A stretch of DNA of 64,000 nt, taken from assembly GCA_020744225.1 (NCBI GenBank), contig JAGMWG010000015.1, forward strand, positions 1,054,001-1,118,000, in the 5' to 3' direction. The notes beneath the pieces are model-generated. The model worked only from the letters and a program-made list of their open reading frames with translations, ran no database searches and had not been told where the DNA came from. Both the position numbers and the translations under genes were made by a program. Each line of letters starts with the position of its first letter. Position 1 is the first letter of the stretch. Shown here one piece after another: positions 22,259 through 33,625 of this stretch. Source of the DNA: Paraphoma chrysanthemicola (taxonomy: Eukaryota; Ascomycota; Dothideomycetes; Pleosporales; Phaeosphaeriaceae).

Positions 22259-24459
22259 ATGGATGCGATAGCGCAGCTGTATTCCCGATACGGCATCAAC
22301 ACAGACGCAAAGTGCACTCGCATTCTCGATCTCAAAGCAATTCCTGGTGTTGCGGACTATGACACACAGGAGCCTCTCGAGGGATCACTACGCATTATCA
22401 ATCTCGACACAAATCCGATTTATAATGCGCTCTCGTATGTATGGGGCGAAGAAACGGCTGACGATCCAACGATTCGGATCGATGGTGTCGATGTTGCTAT
22501 TACACGAAACTGCTTTGACGCTCTCTTGCAGATCCGCAAGCGCTTTGGCGCTACTGGTATATGGGTAGATGCAATCTGTATCAATCAGGGAGATGACAGG
22601 GAGCGATCTTCTCAAGTTGCCTTGATGGGGTCGATCTATAGAAAGGCTCGGGCGGTCTTTGTTTGGCTTGGAGCAGACGAACGCATCGATCGTGCCTTCC
22701 GCTTCCTTCGAGCAAGTTCCCAGTCCAGCCACCGGAGGTCGGAGCTGGGCAACTGGGACACACTTTTGGGCTTACTTTGTCACGACTGGTGGCGCCGAGC
22801 TTGGTGAGTTTCTGAAACCACGAAGACCCCGTGCGCGCCCCATCTAAGACCTCTTTCAGGACGTTCCAGGAGCTCGTGTTAGCTCGTGATCCTATACTAT
22901 TGACTTCCAGTGGTCAATTAAGAATTCATCAAATGAGCCAAGCAAACTTCCGGAGCGCAGAGTTTTATCACATGGAGAACATCATCCTCGATTCAGAAGC
23001 TGCACTTTTGCACAAGAAGGCACTTGACTCAGCGACTCAACTATTACGTTTAATCAAAGTCTGGCGTGCAGCCTCGCTAACGGGCTTCGGCGTTGCGACG
23101 AAAGCCAGGCTTATCGCCGCTTGCAGCTTCGTGATTGAGCTATTTGGTGTGCTCTACTGGGTGCATCTCTTATTCCGGAGAACAGACTATCCAGCACTCA
23201 CACTTATTTTTATGCTCAATACGGGTTTCCAGCTATGGCTGTACCATGAGCGTCTGAATCTGGCTTCAACGGCAGGACCACCTGGCAAACTCCGGTCCAT
23301 TTGGCCTGATATCTGGCGCAGAACCGAATGGAGAATGATGCTTAATCATCTTCCTATAATAAGGCTATGCGAAGCAATTTTCAACGTCTCCTTGCTTGTC
23401 ATTTCCCGCGTCATATTTTACGGGGCTTTTATCACTTGGCGTCAAATCCATCGAGCGGCGATCTGGCAGTCATATCGCCAGGCCGTTGCAAGTGCCGGAG
23501 TACTAGAAGCGCTTAGGATCCGACAGTGCAGAGATCCAGCTGATCACTTTTATGCCTTACACGGTGTTCTTCGCGCCCTCGGCGCAAAGTTTACAAAAGC
23601 AGACTACGCGACAGCTAAACAAGAGGTTTACTATCAGCTCTTTCGCGACCTGCTCTTATGGAGATGGATGTGTTTACATTTACTTCTCGACGCTGGCTCA
23701 CCGCATTGTTCCTCTCCTTCCTGGATACCTCAATGGGACAACGAGCACCGCCCTGCATGGATTCATGAGGCCTCTGCTTACACGGACACTAGCACCACTC
23801 TCTATAGCCAGCTCCGTACCATAGGATTGCCAGTACATGAGATAGCTGGCACGTCTTTGGCAGTTCTTGGAACTCAACTTGGATCGGTGGCATTTTGCGT
23901 CCATCTACCGCAAGTTTCCCAACGAAACACGATGGAAGATTGCCTACATGCTATTCTCTCATGGCACTGGAACATGCAATTCTTCGGGAATCGCTCCAAG
24001 ACAACCGATACAGCCCGCATTCGATCCATGCAGCAAATCCTACAGCTCAGATCGATGTACTGGTGGCTACTACTTCTAGTACAAGTGCTCACCGGCACTA
24101 CACAATTGCCTAAAGTTATTCCCACACTAAATATTGATAAGTTGCATCCCTCCAATGCTGGGAAAATATGGACATTGCTTCGAGGCTGGGGCTGGGGGTG
24201 GCAGCTTCAAGCGCTTTGCGATCCGATCTGCGGAAAACGTCTGCTCTTCATCACGGAAGACGGCGAGATTGGGACTGGACCGCTCTGGACGGAACCTGGG
24301 GATATTGTGCATCGTATCTCCGGTCTTCCTCTTCCTCTGATACTGCGAGAGCAAGATGGAGGAGAGACTTTTCGAGTCGTTGGTGCCGCGATGACTTCTC
24401 ATAAGCGCGAAGAGGGGTTTTCGTGGCTGCGGCGGTTGGAGCGAATCACACTGGTGTGA
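22259..24459 (+). CDS. HET-domain protein with internal membrane segments
   Basis: This is a heterokaryon-incompatibility-type protein. Two exons fit, 22259-22803 and 22860-24459, giving about 714 residues. The intron splits the conserved tryptophan codon to give RRAWTFQELVLARDP, as expected in HET domains. HET signatures are YNALSYVWGEE, TGIWVDAICINQGDD and AVFVWLGADE. Between the HET core and the C-terminal part lie hydrophobic stretches: one around residues 275-320 (LIAACSFVIELFGVLYWVHL, then LTLIFMLNTGFQLWLY) and one around 365-395 (IFNVSLLVISRVIFYGAFI). These could form two to four membrane helices, unusual for this class. After them comes RQCRDPADHFYALHGVLRAL, the normal post-HET element. 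Function beyond class membership is unknown. Confidence 0.87.
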
Positions 24460-25970
24460 GATACCGACATACCCACGTGCGTAGCAAATTGTCCTCGAAG
24501 CAATACGTTGGGGTCTGTTTGCGGCTTCATCTAAAGAGCATAGGAAGAGCTATGAAGGCAAGAAAATCCTCCCTACCATTCAACAGTGCAAGCCATCGCG
24601 AGGACCTCTTCAAGGCGTGCGCTCATTGATCTGCCTGAGGCTATCGGAAATTAGTGAATGGATGACAATCGATATCCCTCGCGTATCTACACTACGCACC
24701 ACGGGGAGATTCATAGCACAACCGTGCTGAAATGTCGTCGAAATGGCTGATAAGCTGGCGAATGGTTTCGAGGTACCCCAGCGGTGGGACAGGGTTGGGT
24801 CGGAACCGCACGAACTCTGGATACGGGTTGGGCAGGGCTGCACGGACCCTTCGGAGGGGTTTTGGCTTGGGGTACCAATGTGGCTGCTGATCTTCATTTG
24901 AGGTGAAGCATTCTGTTGGTCTATAAACTCGTTGGAGTCTATGCGATTCAGAGGCACCTCAGGCCTTTTGCGATTCATAGGCAATCTGGGGTTGTGCGAA
25001 GCAACCCAGCTACGATCCGGGGTACATGCGACATTGTACCCCATCGCTAGCGTGGAAGATCTGGGGGGCTTTCGTGAGCAACACATCTCTGCAGCTTTAG
25101 AGGGACAGCAGATCTACCCCATCCGCAACTGCTTCTACAGGCGCATAGATAGATGCGACTGCTACAAGAGTAGTAAACACGCCCTTGACGCAATAGCCTG
25201 GAGACTCTCGATGTGCTATATAGAGTGTACTGCAGACATAAACGCCCGCGAACGTATTCAGGAGTGCCCCAGTAGGGATGCCAAAGTGCAGTTTCAACAC
25301 GGTCGTCTCGCGGAATTTACCCAGTTAAGAATCGGGCCGATAAACGGCCTCATTGTTGACAAGTACGCTGGGCAGCTTACTCGTTACGTGTCGATCCAAT
25401 TGAGCATCTCTGATGGCACCCAAAGAAGCGCATGCCTGAGTCATATTCACGATAAAAGAACGATACCTTAGCTAAGGAGAAGTGAGAAGGCTTCTGCAAG
25501 TCATTGTGAATTGACCAAGTTACAATGCGTTGAACATTTGGGCCGTAACGTCAATGCGCTCGGCAAACTTGGCTGTCGGGAACTTTTGATCTAGCATCGA
25601 CCTAGTACTGTAACCCTGATGGCGCAAAGTTTAATCGACGTGATCGTCGCGCATGGCTACTCATGTCCTTGAATATGTCTCAACTGGGGTTCTCAGGGCT
25701 TGTGAAGTAGGCATATTCCCCACCACGAATACTACTTCCCGTGTCTTCCCTTCTTCCCCATACGAGGTCGCGTCTTGGCTGTCTCCATTAAAAAACTATT
25801 CCCCCGCGGAGGAGTTGTACCTGCATTTGTGTGTCATCTTTGTTTACCTGTCAGCATTTTGCGGAAGTTCTCACCGCGCTCTAAACCCCAGTTGTCGGTT
25901 CACGATTACGACAATTTCTCATCCTTCTATCAATCTAAAGTCGGCATCGGTAGCCGATTACAATCTCACG
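24460..25970. other. Intergenic region with unassigned open frames
   Basis: About 1.5 kb contain a 179-codon frame on the plus strand (24932-25471) and a short hydrophobic frame on the minus strand (25097-25300). Neither shows a domain I know or splices convincingly into a larger product. The region may include decayed sequence plus the promoter and 5' UTR of the next gene. Confidence 0.35.
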
Positions 25971-27392
25971 ATGAGTTACAAGCCGGACGCTGGCGTGATG
26001 AGTTCTATGCTCATCACGTTTTCTGTCGCGACTATTATCCTCGTGTGTCGTCTAGTATCGCGACGCATCACACATGTGGCGCTGTGGTTAGATGATTATT
26101 TTGCCGTGATTTCTTGGGTGAGTTTGATAACTCGATGACGGAACCACTCTCTCATTCAGCCGGCTGATCGTATTATCAACTAGCTCGCGGCTGCTCTCTA
26201 CTTTGGTTTCACGATATACTGTAAGTTTATGATTACTCATACATTGAGGAGGCTCCCTCGGGCAGTAGACTTCGACATACTAACTACTCGTCTCTAGGGG
26301 CTATCGTAATGGGTCTAGGTCATGTGAAGGAAGACATTCCTCAACCAGCAGAGAAAGTCGACGAATATGCTCGGTTCGGGCTTTTCATGGCCGAATTTCT
26401 ATACGCAATGTCACTCGGATTCTCCAAGCTGGCTATCCTCTGCTTCTACTGGCGCCTGTTCAGTGTCTCCGTCATCCGCCCGGGAATCTACATCCTCCAA
26501 GCAAGCACTGTCATCTGGCTCACCATTCGAACCTTTATGACGATCTTCCACTGCTTGCCGGTTGAGGCCTATTGGAACCTGGAAATCAAAGGCGCCGTGT
26601 GCAGAATCGACCCTGGCAAATTTATGTTTGGCACGACCTTGGTTCATCTATTTCTTGAGATTGCTGTCCTATTGCTGCCTGTATTTCAGGTCGCGAGTCT
26701 CAAGCTCCGTTTAAGTCAAAAGATTGCTGTCGTCGCTATGTTCATGTTCGGTATCTTGTACGTCTTCGTCCACCTCCATCTTCCGTTCTTCCTTGTTATG
26801 CTTTCATAGTAGGTAATCGACTAACTCCGACTTATAGCGTCTGCGCTGCGTCAATCGTAGTACTTGTCCAGGCAATTACGTTTAATTCCGAGACGACAGA
26901 GATGGCGAGAGATATCAAAGGGGTCATTATCTGGGCAGGCACGGAAGCTTATTTGGCTATCATCTCTTGTGAGTATCCCATAAATCTGCTCCAAACAGTA
27001 TTTTACTTGCGATGCTAATACCTCCTCGTACAGCTTGTCTCCCTATAACGAAACCTATCCTCCGCAGATTCCTGTCCGGCTCGACCCTCGGCTCCAAGTC
27101 CAACTCAACGGGCCCTAACCCTCTGAGCTACTTGACCAGTAGCAAGGGCATAAAACTTCGCAACACTTCTCGGACAAAAGAGCTCGACGATAATAGCTCA
27201 GAGCGACAGCTGGCCCAGACTGAGGACGGGTCGTCTGGTAAGACATATTTCGAAACATATGCAGAGCGCGGCGGTCACATCAATACTACCATTAGTTGCG
27301 ATGTCAAAGGACCTGACAGCAACGATGATACCTCGAGGACGTATGGAATTCAAGTCAAGAATGAGACCGATGTACGGTATGAATCCATCTGA
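25971..27392 (+). CDS. Fungal rhodopsin-domain-like integral membrane protein
   Basis: This is a seven-helix membrane protein of the large fungal family usually called rhodopsin domain-containing or integral membrane protein, related in topology to PTH11-type receptors. Five exons fit: 25971-26117, 26184-26220, 26298-26757, 26838-26968 and 27034-27392, giving about 377 residues. Landmarks are ILVCRLVSRRITHVALWLDD, WAIVMGLGHVKEDIP, SKLAILCFYWRLFSV, TIFHCLPVEAYWN and GIFVCAASIVVLVQAITFNS. These correspond to helices 1-2, the 2-3 loop, helix 3, the loop with the conserved CxPVxxxW motif, and helix 6. The C-terminal 110 residues are hydrophilic and probably cytosolic. I chose the ATG at 25971 because helix 1 follows directly; the frame is open upstream to 25653. 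Retinal binding is not implied, and the ligand is unknown. Confidence 0.85.
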
Positions 27393-28289
27393 ATAGTAGA
27401 TGTTGCTCAATTTACGTCAATATCGTCAATTGAACAGGGTACTTCCAACCTGCTTGAAGTTTTTCTTCGCTGTCGTTTCCCTACCGATTCGTCTATTATC
27501 CGCTTCGCGGCCGTCACGGCGTCTTCGACGTTGCCTGCATGAGTTCATCGTCGTCAGGTCCGATCGACCACTGGAAGGCTCTCGCTTGCCATCTCATGCT
27601 TGACGCCCTCGTGAACACTCATATTTTCTCCGCGATATCACAGCCTTGCCTACCCAAATCCACATAGGTGATTTAGCTAACCGGGTGGCGCAACGGGATA
27701 AGGAATGCAAAGGTGAGATGCGCATTCGCCCTATGCTCTCGATCTAGGGTGAGCTGTCTCAGGATGGGGATGTCGTCCGCGATCATAACATTTCTTTTCG
27801 TCTCCCATCGTCCACACAAGACTATATCTCTCCCTTTCTCATCTTCAAAACCACCCACTGGCCAGATTGTTTTGCTTTGCTCTTTCTATAAATATCCGTT
27901 TGGGCGCGTTCCAAAACATAGTCAGATTATTTCGCTTCCCCCATTTGTAGATATCTATTTGGGGTCTGTCCAATACTTGTGACCAATGAGTGCAGGCTCT
28001 GTGTGATATGCCAGTAGACGTTGAGAATAGGTCAATGCGACAGCCGGACATCCGCAAGCCTTAAATGCTTCCAGGAACAGGATGAGTTTCCATTACAATG
28101 GTCTATTATACATCACATTGCACTCGAGGACCAGACTGTTCTTACATATGAAACATAAACTTGATCACTGGAGAAGTGTTTGTTAATCTAGTCATCGATG
28201 GATAATGTCACTACTTGGACGACCTAAGTACACCTTGCATCGTCGCCCTTTCAAACACCCTGTCTACGCCATCCCCCAAGATCCTTACA
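27393..28289. other. Intergenic, no gene seen
   Basis: About 900 bases hold only short open frames. No RNA gene or repeat was recognised. Confidence 0.4.
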
Positions 28290-28999
28290 TTCCCGTTGGT
28301 TGTCTATGACGAGTCTTCGTCCTCGTCACTCTCGAGTTCCAGCTGCACGATCCTCGTGATGTCTTCGATGGTCTTGTCAAGCCAGTCATTGTGGCTCATG
28401 ATAATGTTGACGAATCAGTGCATGTGCAGGCTGGCAATCTGCTTATTGGGCCTGGTGAAAGCAGCACGGTCCATCGTGGCGGACAGATTGTTCCTCAAAT
28501 GCTCAAGCCTGTTGAAGCGCTCCAGTAGGCCATGTTCTTTGCGGATGGCTCCGAAGTACGACTCCGCGTGATTGCCCAAGTCCATCAACAAATCACGGAC
28601 CGTTACGAGGAATAGATACTGTCGCTAGACACTTAATTCTGTCGCGGTCGTGGTGTCAATCGGGGCTATGGGGACCGGACCGCATATGGTGGTGCGGTCT
28701 AGGCTTTCAAAAGCGCACTTGACAACACCCGGGAACATCTTGCCGTCTTGGTTAACGTAATAGTGGACATCTTCGAGGCAGAGGCGGAGATGACCTGGTG
28801 GAATCATTTTGCCTTCGGAGTCAATGCACACGCCTCGTGTGTTCTGGCGATGTGCCACAGCATCACTATCCTTGAGCTTGCGCGAAGTGTCCAAGAAGGC
28901 CCGAACTCCAGCGTCGCTCGGGAGCTTGTCCACTTTAGATAAAATCCTAGTTCGTTTATCATGTCCAAAGCTCACATAGCATGTTCTTGCAGAAAGCAA
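28290..28999 (-). pseudogene. Decayed member of an unrecognised gene family (C-terminal block)
   Basis: One minus-strand frame runs through the whole interval but is broken by a TAG (after TTATELSV) and a TGA (after IASLHMH). It ends at a TAG after the acidic tail ESDEDEDSS. Readable blocks are SDAGVRAFLDTSRKLKDSDA, HLRLCLEDVHYYVNQDGKMF, RKEHGLLERFNRLEHL and WLDKTIEDITRIVQ. DAGVRAFLDTSRKLKDSDAVA resembles NAGVCDVLNLSRQLQDSDAIA in the relic at 50.4-50.5 kb. The RKEHG...LSAT block resembles the relic at 9.8 kb. It looks like a degraded duplicate gene. I recognise no domain. Confidence 0.6.
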
Positions 29000-29289
29000 A
29001 CTGTAGGGCGAGAATTAGAGACAGCTAGCAGATTGACTCGGTTTAGAAGCAATTGAGGAAATCATATCGTGAATCTATCTGAATCCTGTATTATGAGAAT
29101 TGCAGAAGTGATATAATACCCTAGAGTAGTTCATGTATCTATTGATCGTGTGTAGTGTTGTTAGTATGCCATGAGGGTCTTCAGGCCTCACCCACATTGA
29201 TTTATGACCTGCTCTGCGTAGCTACAAAAGGCCAGACTTCACAGCTTTTCAGCATGGTTAGAGGGATAACAAGCACCTTAACTGTACGC

Positions 29290-29880
29290 GCCTATTCTTC
29301 CTAATTGCAAGTACAGCTCAACCTGAATATTCTTCAATACAGCAGCCTAGATTTCCTCGACCCAGCTGACTCGTTCTTCGGCCTTCTAAAAGTGTTCGCC
29401 GAAGTCGTACAGGTCTAGTTCGCGAGACGAATCGTCCTCAGGCGCGTACTCTGTCTCTTAGTACAGTACGAGGTAGTGGACTTTGCGCCCACGCTGACGA
29501 CTTGGAGCGCCGCCACCTTTATTTGGAGGTTTTAGTAGTTGGTCGCGATGTCCGCCTCAGGGTCGCGCACGATCTCGTCCACGACACGAGAATCGCTAAG
29601 CGCCTTGCCAACGGCGGAGGTACTCATAGCTGCAAGAAGTTGTGAATGTAAAAGAGAATGATCAATGTGAGCTGCACCTACCAAGAGGTAGGGCTGGTGG
29701 GTCCAGGAAAGTGGGTGGGTTAGAGGCAACGGAGGTATCGTGTATTCTTGTGTATATGTGATGTGCGCCCGGGTGGATCTTGGTAGCGCTGTGGGTCTTT
29801 AGCGCGATGGATGTTTGTCGCGGGAGGTCACTGGGGTGGGTGCGGGAAGGATTGATGCACCACAACACTTCGACATGCAA
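29290..29880 (-). pseudogene. Decayed copy of the gene family also found at 50.3-51.5 kb (N-terminal block)
   Basis: The minus strand encodes MSTSAVGKALSDSRVVDEIV then RDPEADIATNY, ending in a stop. The relic at 51.2 kb has MSTSATGKALGESTVVDKIV then RDPEADIAVNYQGLQIKVAI. A second block near 29330-29380 reads EEI*AAVLKNIQVELYLQ, against AEDIQAAVK*NIQVELYLQ at 50.3 kb, so TAG here replaces CAG there. The intervening coding part present at 50.6-51.1 kb is missing. No intact product is possible. Confidence 0.65.
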
Positions 29881-30457
29881 TCGCCACTTATATCAATGAA
29901 AAGACCGCCGTAAGAGGGCCGAGATTCTTCATGCAGCACAACTGAGTGAGACCACTAAGTGCAGTGCAGCTCTTTTCAGTAGTTTGGAGGAGAGCTTTCC
30001 CGAGGCTCGAGATTGTGAAAGCAGAGGTGTGTTCAGCTTCGAAGTTGATCAAACTATCCTTACAAGAGTTCAGAATAGCCTGGGTTTGATCTTGTAGATG
30101 TCACGTCATCCAATCGCGCATCTTACTCTCAATTCTCTGTATTACCTAATTGTCTCTCGAAACATGTGTCATCTCAGCTCAACCTGTGATTGAGCAGCCA
30201 GACCCTTCTAGCTTTGTCTTATTTAGTCGATAGCCAGACAGTGGCGTGGAGGACGGTCACGTTTCATGTTGCCAGACATGTACTGGAACAGCGCGGATGC
30301 ATGGGCACTGTGAGTACACTCACATGACCATTGTGAACTCGCAGAAGTACTGATATGGTTCATTCAAATATTCTCTGCCGAACCGGATTCTGCTCGACAC
30401 AAAACAGCTCTCACTACTGACACGAGCAAAGACTCATTTGCAAGCGCCAGCTGGAAT
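29881..30457. other. Intergenic, no gene seen
   Basis: About 580 bases upstream of the Gfd2-like gene show no coding potential that I can support. They presumably contain its promoter. Confidence 0.4.
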
Positions 30458-31570
30458 ATGTCAAATCTCCATTCAAACATACATCCACAAGCCCTCAAGG
30501 ATCAACTTGACATGGCGAAGAGACAGGGTCTTAGTGACTCGGCAATACTAAAGCATTGGCTTCACCGCGAAGAAGTTCCTTTCGTGCTCAACGGATCAAA
30601 TGCGGCACTTCGAAATGCTATCCTTGTTGGTATCGACGTCGAATGGTGGGAACACGACGATTCGCATATAACCGAGATTGGCGTGTCGATCCTCGACCCT
30701 TGCTTTGTTTTGGATCGAAGCTCGGCCTGGACCGTTCTGAAGTTTTCGATCAATCATCACGTTCGTATCAAATCGACCGCCCACATGGTGAACTCAGACT
30801 TTTGTGCAGGATTTCCCGAGAAGTTTCAGTTCGGTAAGACAACGTTCGTGGACATCGACGAAGCGAAAGACATGCTGCGGCATTCCTTCCTCCGGTTCGA
30901 TGCGCGTGGTCAGCCTCGTCCAACAATTTTCGTTGGTCATGCTGTACAGAATGATGTGAAAATGATCAAGGAACGCTTCGGCCTTGACATTGCTGCGCTT
31001 GGAGCCGTGGTTGGGACCATTGACACACAGGTATTAGCCGTTGAAAATTGTATCTGCCCAGTAGGGAAGAAGAGCAAGCTGTCTCAATTGTTGCAGAAGT
31101 TCTACATCAATGAACCATACCTTCACAATGGCGGCAATGACGTTGTTTGCACAATGATTACCACGCTTCTAACCTTGTTCCCATACGTACCCGATTCGAA
31201 CAGTGTAGCGTACGAAGCATTAAAAAAGCATCTTCAAACGTCTGGTAAGATCGCGTACGGCAGTGAGGTCTTCTGCATCACGTGTGCATCATCTCGACAC
31301 ACCGCAGAATACTGCCGTGCTATCGTCCGCTCCGAACATTGCGCTAGTACACCAAAGCGCAGCACCATGGCCAACTCGCACAAGACTGAGAAGTGTCTCG
31401 AGGTTATGAAGACGGCTGCGCGCGCGTCTAGTGAGTCTTCAGGAAGCTCTTCAGTGTCCCTTCGGTATCCGTTGCCCTGCGCCTATTGCATCGAGTCAAC
31501 GGATCCAAACCGACACGAGCTAGAATTTGCTTACGGCCATCGCGAAGCAGAATGCGTTTACAAATCCTAG
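30458..31570 (+). CDS. Gfd2/YDR514C-like DEDDh-fold protein with CCHC zinc knuckle
   Basis: This single-exon gene encodes 370 residues with an RNase H-like 3'-5' exonuclease fold. The DEDDh signature is complete: Asp60 and Glu62 in GIDVEWWE, Asp166 in VGHAVQNDVKM, and His223 plus Asp228 in YLHNGGNDVV. The arrangement matches fungal proteins of the Gfd2/YDR514C C-terminal family, named after a yeast factor linked to mRNA export. Catalysis is therefore possible but not established for the family. C-terminal to the fold is a perfect zinc knuckle, Cys273-X2-Cys276-X4-His281-X4-Cys286, a nucleic-acid-binding motif. A second CxxC followed by HREAEC lies near the end. The start is the first in-frame ATG after upstream stops. 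Confidence 0.8.
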   Translation: MSNLHSNIHPQALKDQLDMAKRQGLSDSAILKHWLHREEVPFVLNGSNAALRNAILVGIDVEWWEHDDSHITEIGVSILDPCFVLDRSSAWTVLKFSINHHVRIKSTAHMVNSDFCAGFPEKFQFGKTTFVDIDEAKDMLRHSFLRFDARGQPRPTIFVGHAVQNDVKMIKERFGLDIAALGAVVGTIDTQVLAVENCICPVGKKSKLSQLLQKFYINEPYLHNGGNDVVCTMITTLLTLFPYVPDSNSVAYEALKKHLQTSGKIAYGSEVFCITCASSRHTAEYCRAIVRSEHCASTPKRSTMANSHKTEKCLEVMKTAARASSESSGSSSVSLRYPLPCAYCIESTDPNRHELEFAYGHREAECVYKS

Positions 31571-32668
31571 AAAATGGCGGTGGAGGCGAGGATAAGTTAT
31601 GGTAGAGCGATGATTGTGTGAAATGGATCCACGACTTATATGCTTTCTTCCGGTATTGATGACTTCGATAGAGGTGTGCTCCAAATCCAATTAGTTTTGC
31701 GACGGTGAATGTATTGCATAAAAGAAAACGCCGAAGACCGCTTGCTCAAAATGACAACATGAACTGGATGCGACCCTCGTGATCTATGCCGTTGAGGAAA
31801 AAGTGTGCGATAACTGATGCAAATCATGCGATGCTTGACTAGTGCAGACGTGATGTTCCAGAAGCTTGTGCGGGTGGTGTAACTCCTGATGTCGCTTGCA
31901 TTTGGCTGGTTCCGCTCTCCGCGCCGACACAATACGTGCGTCACCACTCCGCCCTTGGCGCCAACGTTTCACCATCCCGCCTATTCCTACCGCGCGCTCC
32001 AAATCGTCGTTTAGAGTCACAGCTCAATGTAAAACGATGCTATTGGGACCAGAAAGCACGCCTAGCACGAAATGTGGCTGGAGAATCTCGCGATCAAGTT
32101 GGCGGACCTTGCTTGGCGCATCGTGACGGATAGAGAGGGGAAAAACAACATGAGTAACCGAGCTATCGCCTGTACAAGAGTGATTTTGCTGAGAGAGCGG
32201 AGCCACTCCGCTTTACCGTCAAGCATGTCGGCTGAAGTTGCTTCACAAGCCACAGCGCCATCTTGTACGAACGTCAAACGCGGGTGGCTTTCCTAGTTTA
32301 CACCGGAGCGCATGCCGCACGTGGCTGACCAATAGCACAAGTTGTATAAGGCCGACATAGAAGTATATTCATGCTCTGCTCTATGCAGATTGTAAGCTTC
32401 CTTAGGGCTAAGGCATGAGGCCTTATTTCTGGTGTATGCTTCGCAGCCTGGCGAGACTGACAAGACGGACTTGGGACGTTTGAGATGCCTGAGTCCACTA
32501 CTAGTCGGTGCATTTGGTGGCGAATGAAGCCATAAGAACCATCGTGTAGACGGTTCTACAGCGATATCAGAAAACAGCCCCGCCTGAGCTTTCTATCATC
32601 ACATCCAAGCTTCGTGCTTCGATATCCACTTCACCTTACTCCAAAGATCTGTCGCAACATCCGCGATA
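31571..32668. other. Intergenic, no gene seen
   Basis: About 1.1 kb between two plus-strand genes holds small overlapping open frames on both strands. None has a recognisable domain. Confidence 0.4.
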
Positions 32669-33625
32669 ATGTCTTCAGCCCCATTCTTACATCGACCTAC
32701 CACCACCTCGTTCTTGCAATTCTCTATAACAATTTTCCTCGCATGTTTATTCGCCACTCACTCCATCGCTCAAGATGACGATGAGCCCACCTCTTCTGCA
32801 TCACAGGTCTCAGCACCATTCGTCGACCAAACAACCGGACTCACGATGGAGCGTTTCTTCGGCGCACGAACACAGTTCGGCTTCGCAGTGGCCATGCCAG
32901 CAACACCGCCAGCAGCTGGTACCCCGAGCTCTTTCATAGGACAGCTCAGCTTTCCTCTCGTCAACGGTCAGGGTTGGGGCTCCATGGGTTTGACAGGCGA
33001 TATGGAAGGCAACTTCATTCTCGCAGTCTGGCCCGATGGCGTTGGTGGCGTCATGGCAAGTTTTCGTCAAGCCACTGATGAAGACAATCCGCCTGAAGTG
33101 ACTGGCGATTTTGCCGTTCGCCCGCTCCCGGACGGTGTAGTCGTCAACGAAACGTCGCTTAGCTATACCTTCCTTTGTGAGAATTGCATCGACAGCACTC
33201 TTGGCTTGAGCCAAGACGCGACAGGTAATGCGGTCATGGGATGGGCCTTGTCAGAACAACCGCCAGGTGGCGACCCAGCAGATCCTGGAGCATTCCTAGG
33301 TTTCCATGAGAGGGGTTTTGGACCGTTCACAGCGCGATTGGGGAACGCGGCCTCTGCTCAATTCGATGCTGTTGCTGCGACAGCACTCGCGCCGGTCGCG
33401 GCGTCTGGAAACGCCGTACCGGCTGTGGCGGGCGCAGCCAGGGCAGGTAGTGGAGACGAGGGTGGAGATGACGATGAAGATGAGGGCGTCAGTTCAGGCA
33501 ATGGTCAGGGTACAGGTGCAGGTCAAGGTGCTGGAACAGGCTCAAATCAAGGCGCAGGTCGAGGAGGAGGCCAAAGGATTACTGTAGGGGGCGAAGATGA
33601 AGAAGATAGTGACGACGAGGATTGA
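32669..33625 (+). CDS. Secreted DOMON / CDH-cytochrome-like haem protein with acidic tail
   Basis: This single-exon gene encodes 318 residues. A signal peptide covers about residues 1-34 (core SFLQFSITIFLACLFATHSIA). The following domain resembles the b-type cytochrome domain of cellobiose dehydrogenase (DOMON superfamily). The usual axial haem ligands are placed as expected: Met112 in GLTGDMEGNFILAVWPDG and His213 in LGFHERGFGPF. A Cys170/Cys173 pair lies between them. Such domains shuttle electrons outside the cell, for example to lytic polysaccharide monooxygenases or cell-surface reductases. No dehydrogenase or cytochrome b561 domain follows. The C-terminus is a Gly/Gln-rich low-complexity linker ending in a run of Asp/Glu, with no clear GPI or membrane signal. 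The partner enzyme is unknown. Confidence 0.82.
   Translation: MSSAPFLHRPTTTSFLQFSITIFLACLFATHSIAQDDDEPTSSASQVSAPFVDQTTGLTMERFFGARTQFGFAVAMPATPPAAGTPSSFIGQLSFPLVNGQGWGSMGLTGDMEGNFILAVWPDGVGGVMASFRQATDEDNPPEVTGDFAVRPLPDGVVVNETSLSYTFLCENCIDSTLGLSQDATGNAVMGWALSEQPPGGDPADPGAFLGFHERGFGPFTARLGNAASAQFDAVAATALAPVAASGNAVPAVAGAARAGSGDEGGDDDEDEGVSSGNGQGTGAGQGAGTGSNQGAGRGGGQRITVGGEDEEDSDDED

Noticed and set aside
25097..25300. Hydrophobic minus-strand frame suggesting a transporter fragment
   Set aside because: Only one or two weak hydrophobic stretches, and I could not join flanking exons in a consistent frame.
24932..25471. 179-codon plus-strand frame between the HET and rhodopsin-like genes
   Set aside because: No domain, no neighbouring exons, and overlapping minus-strand frames of similar quality.
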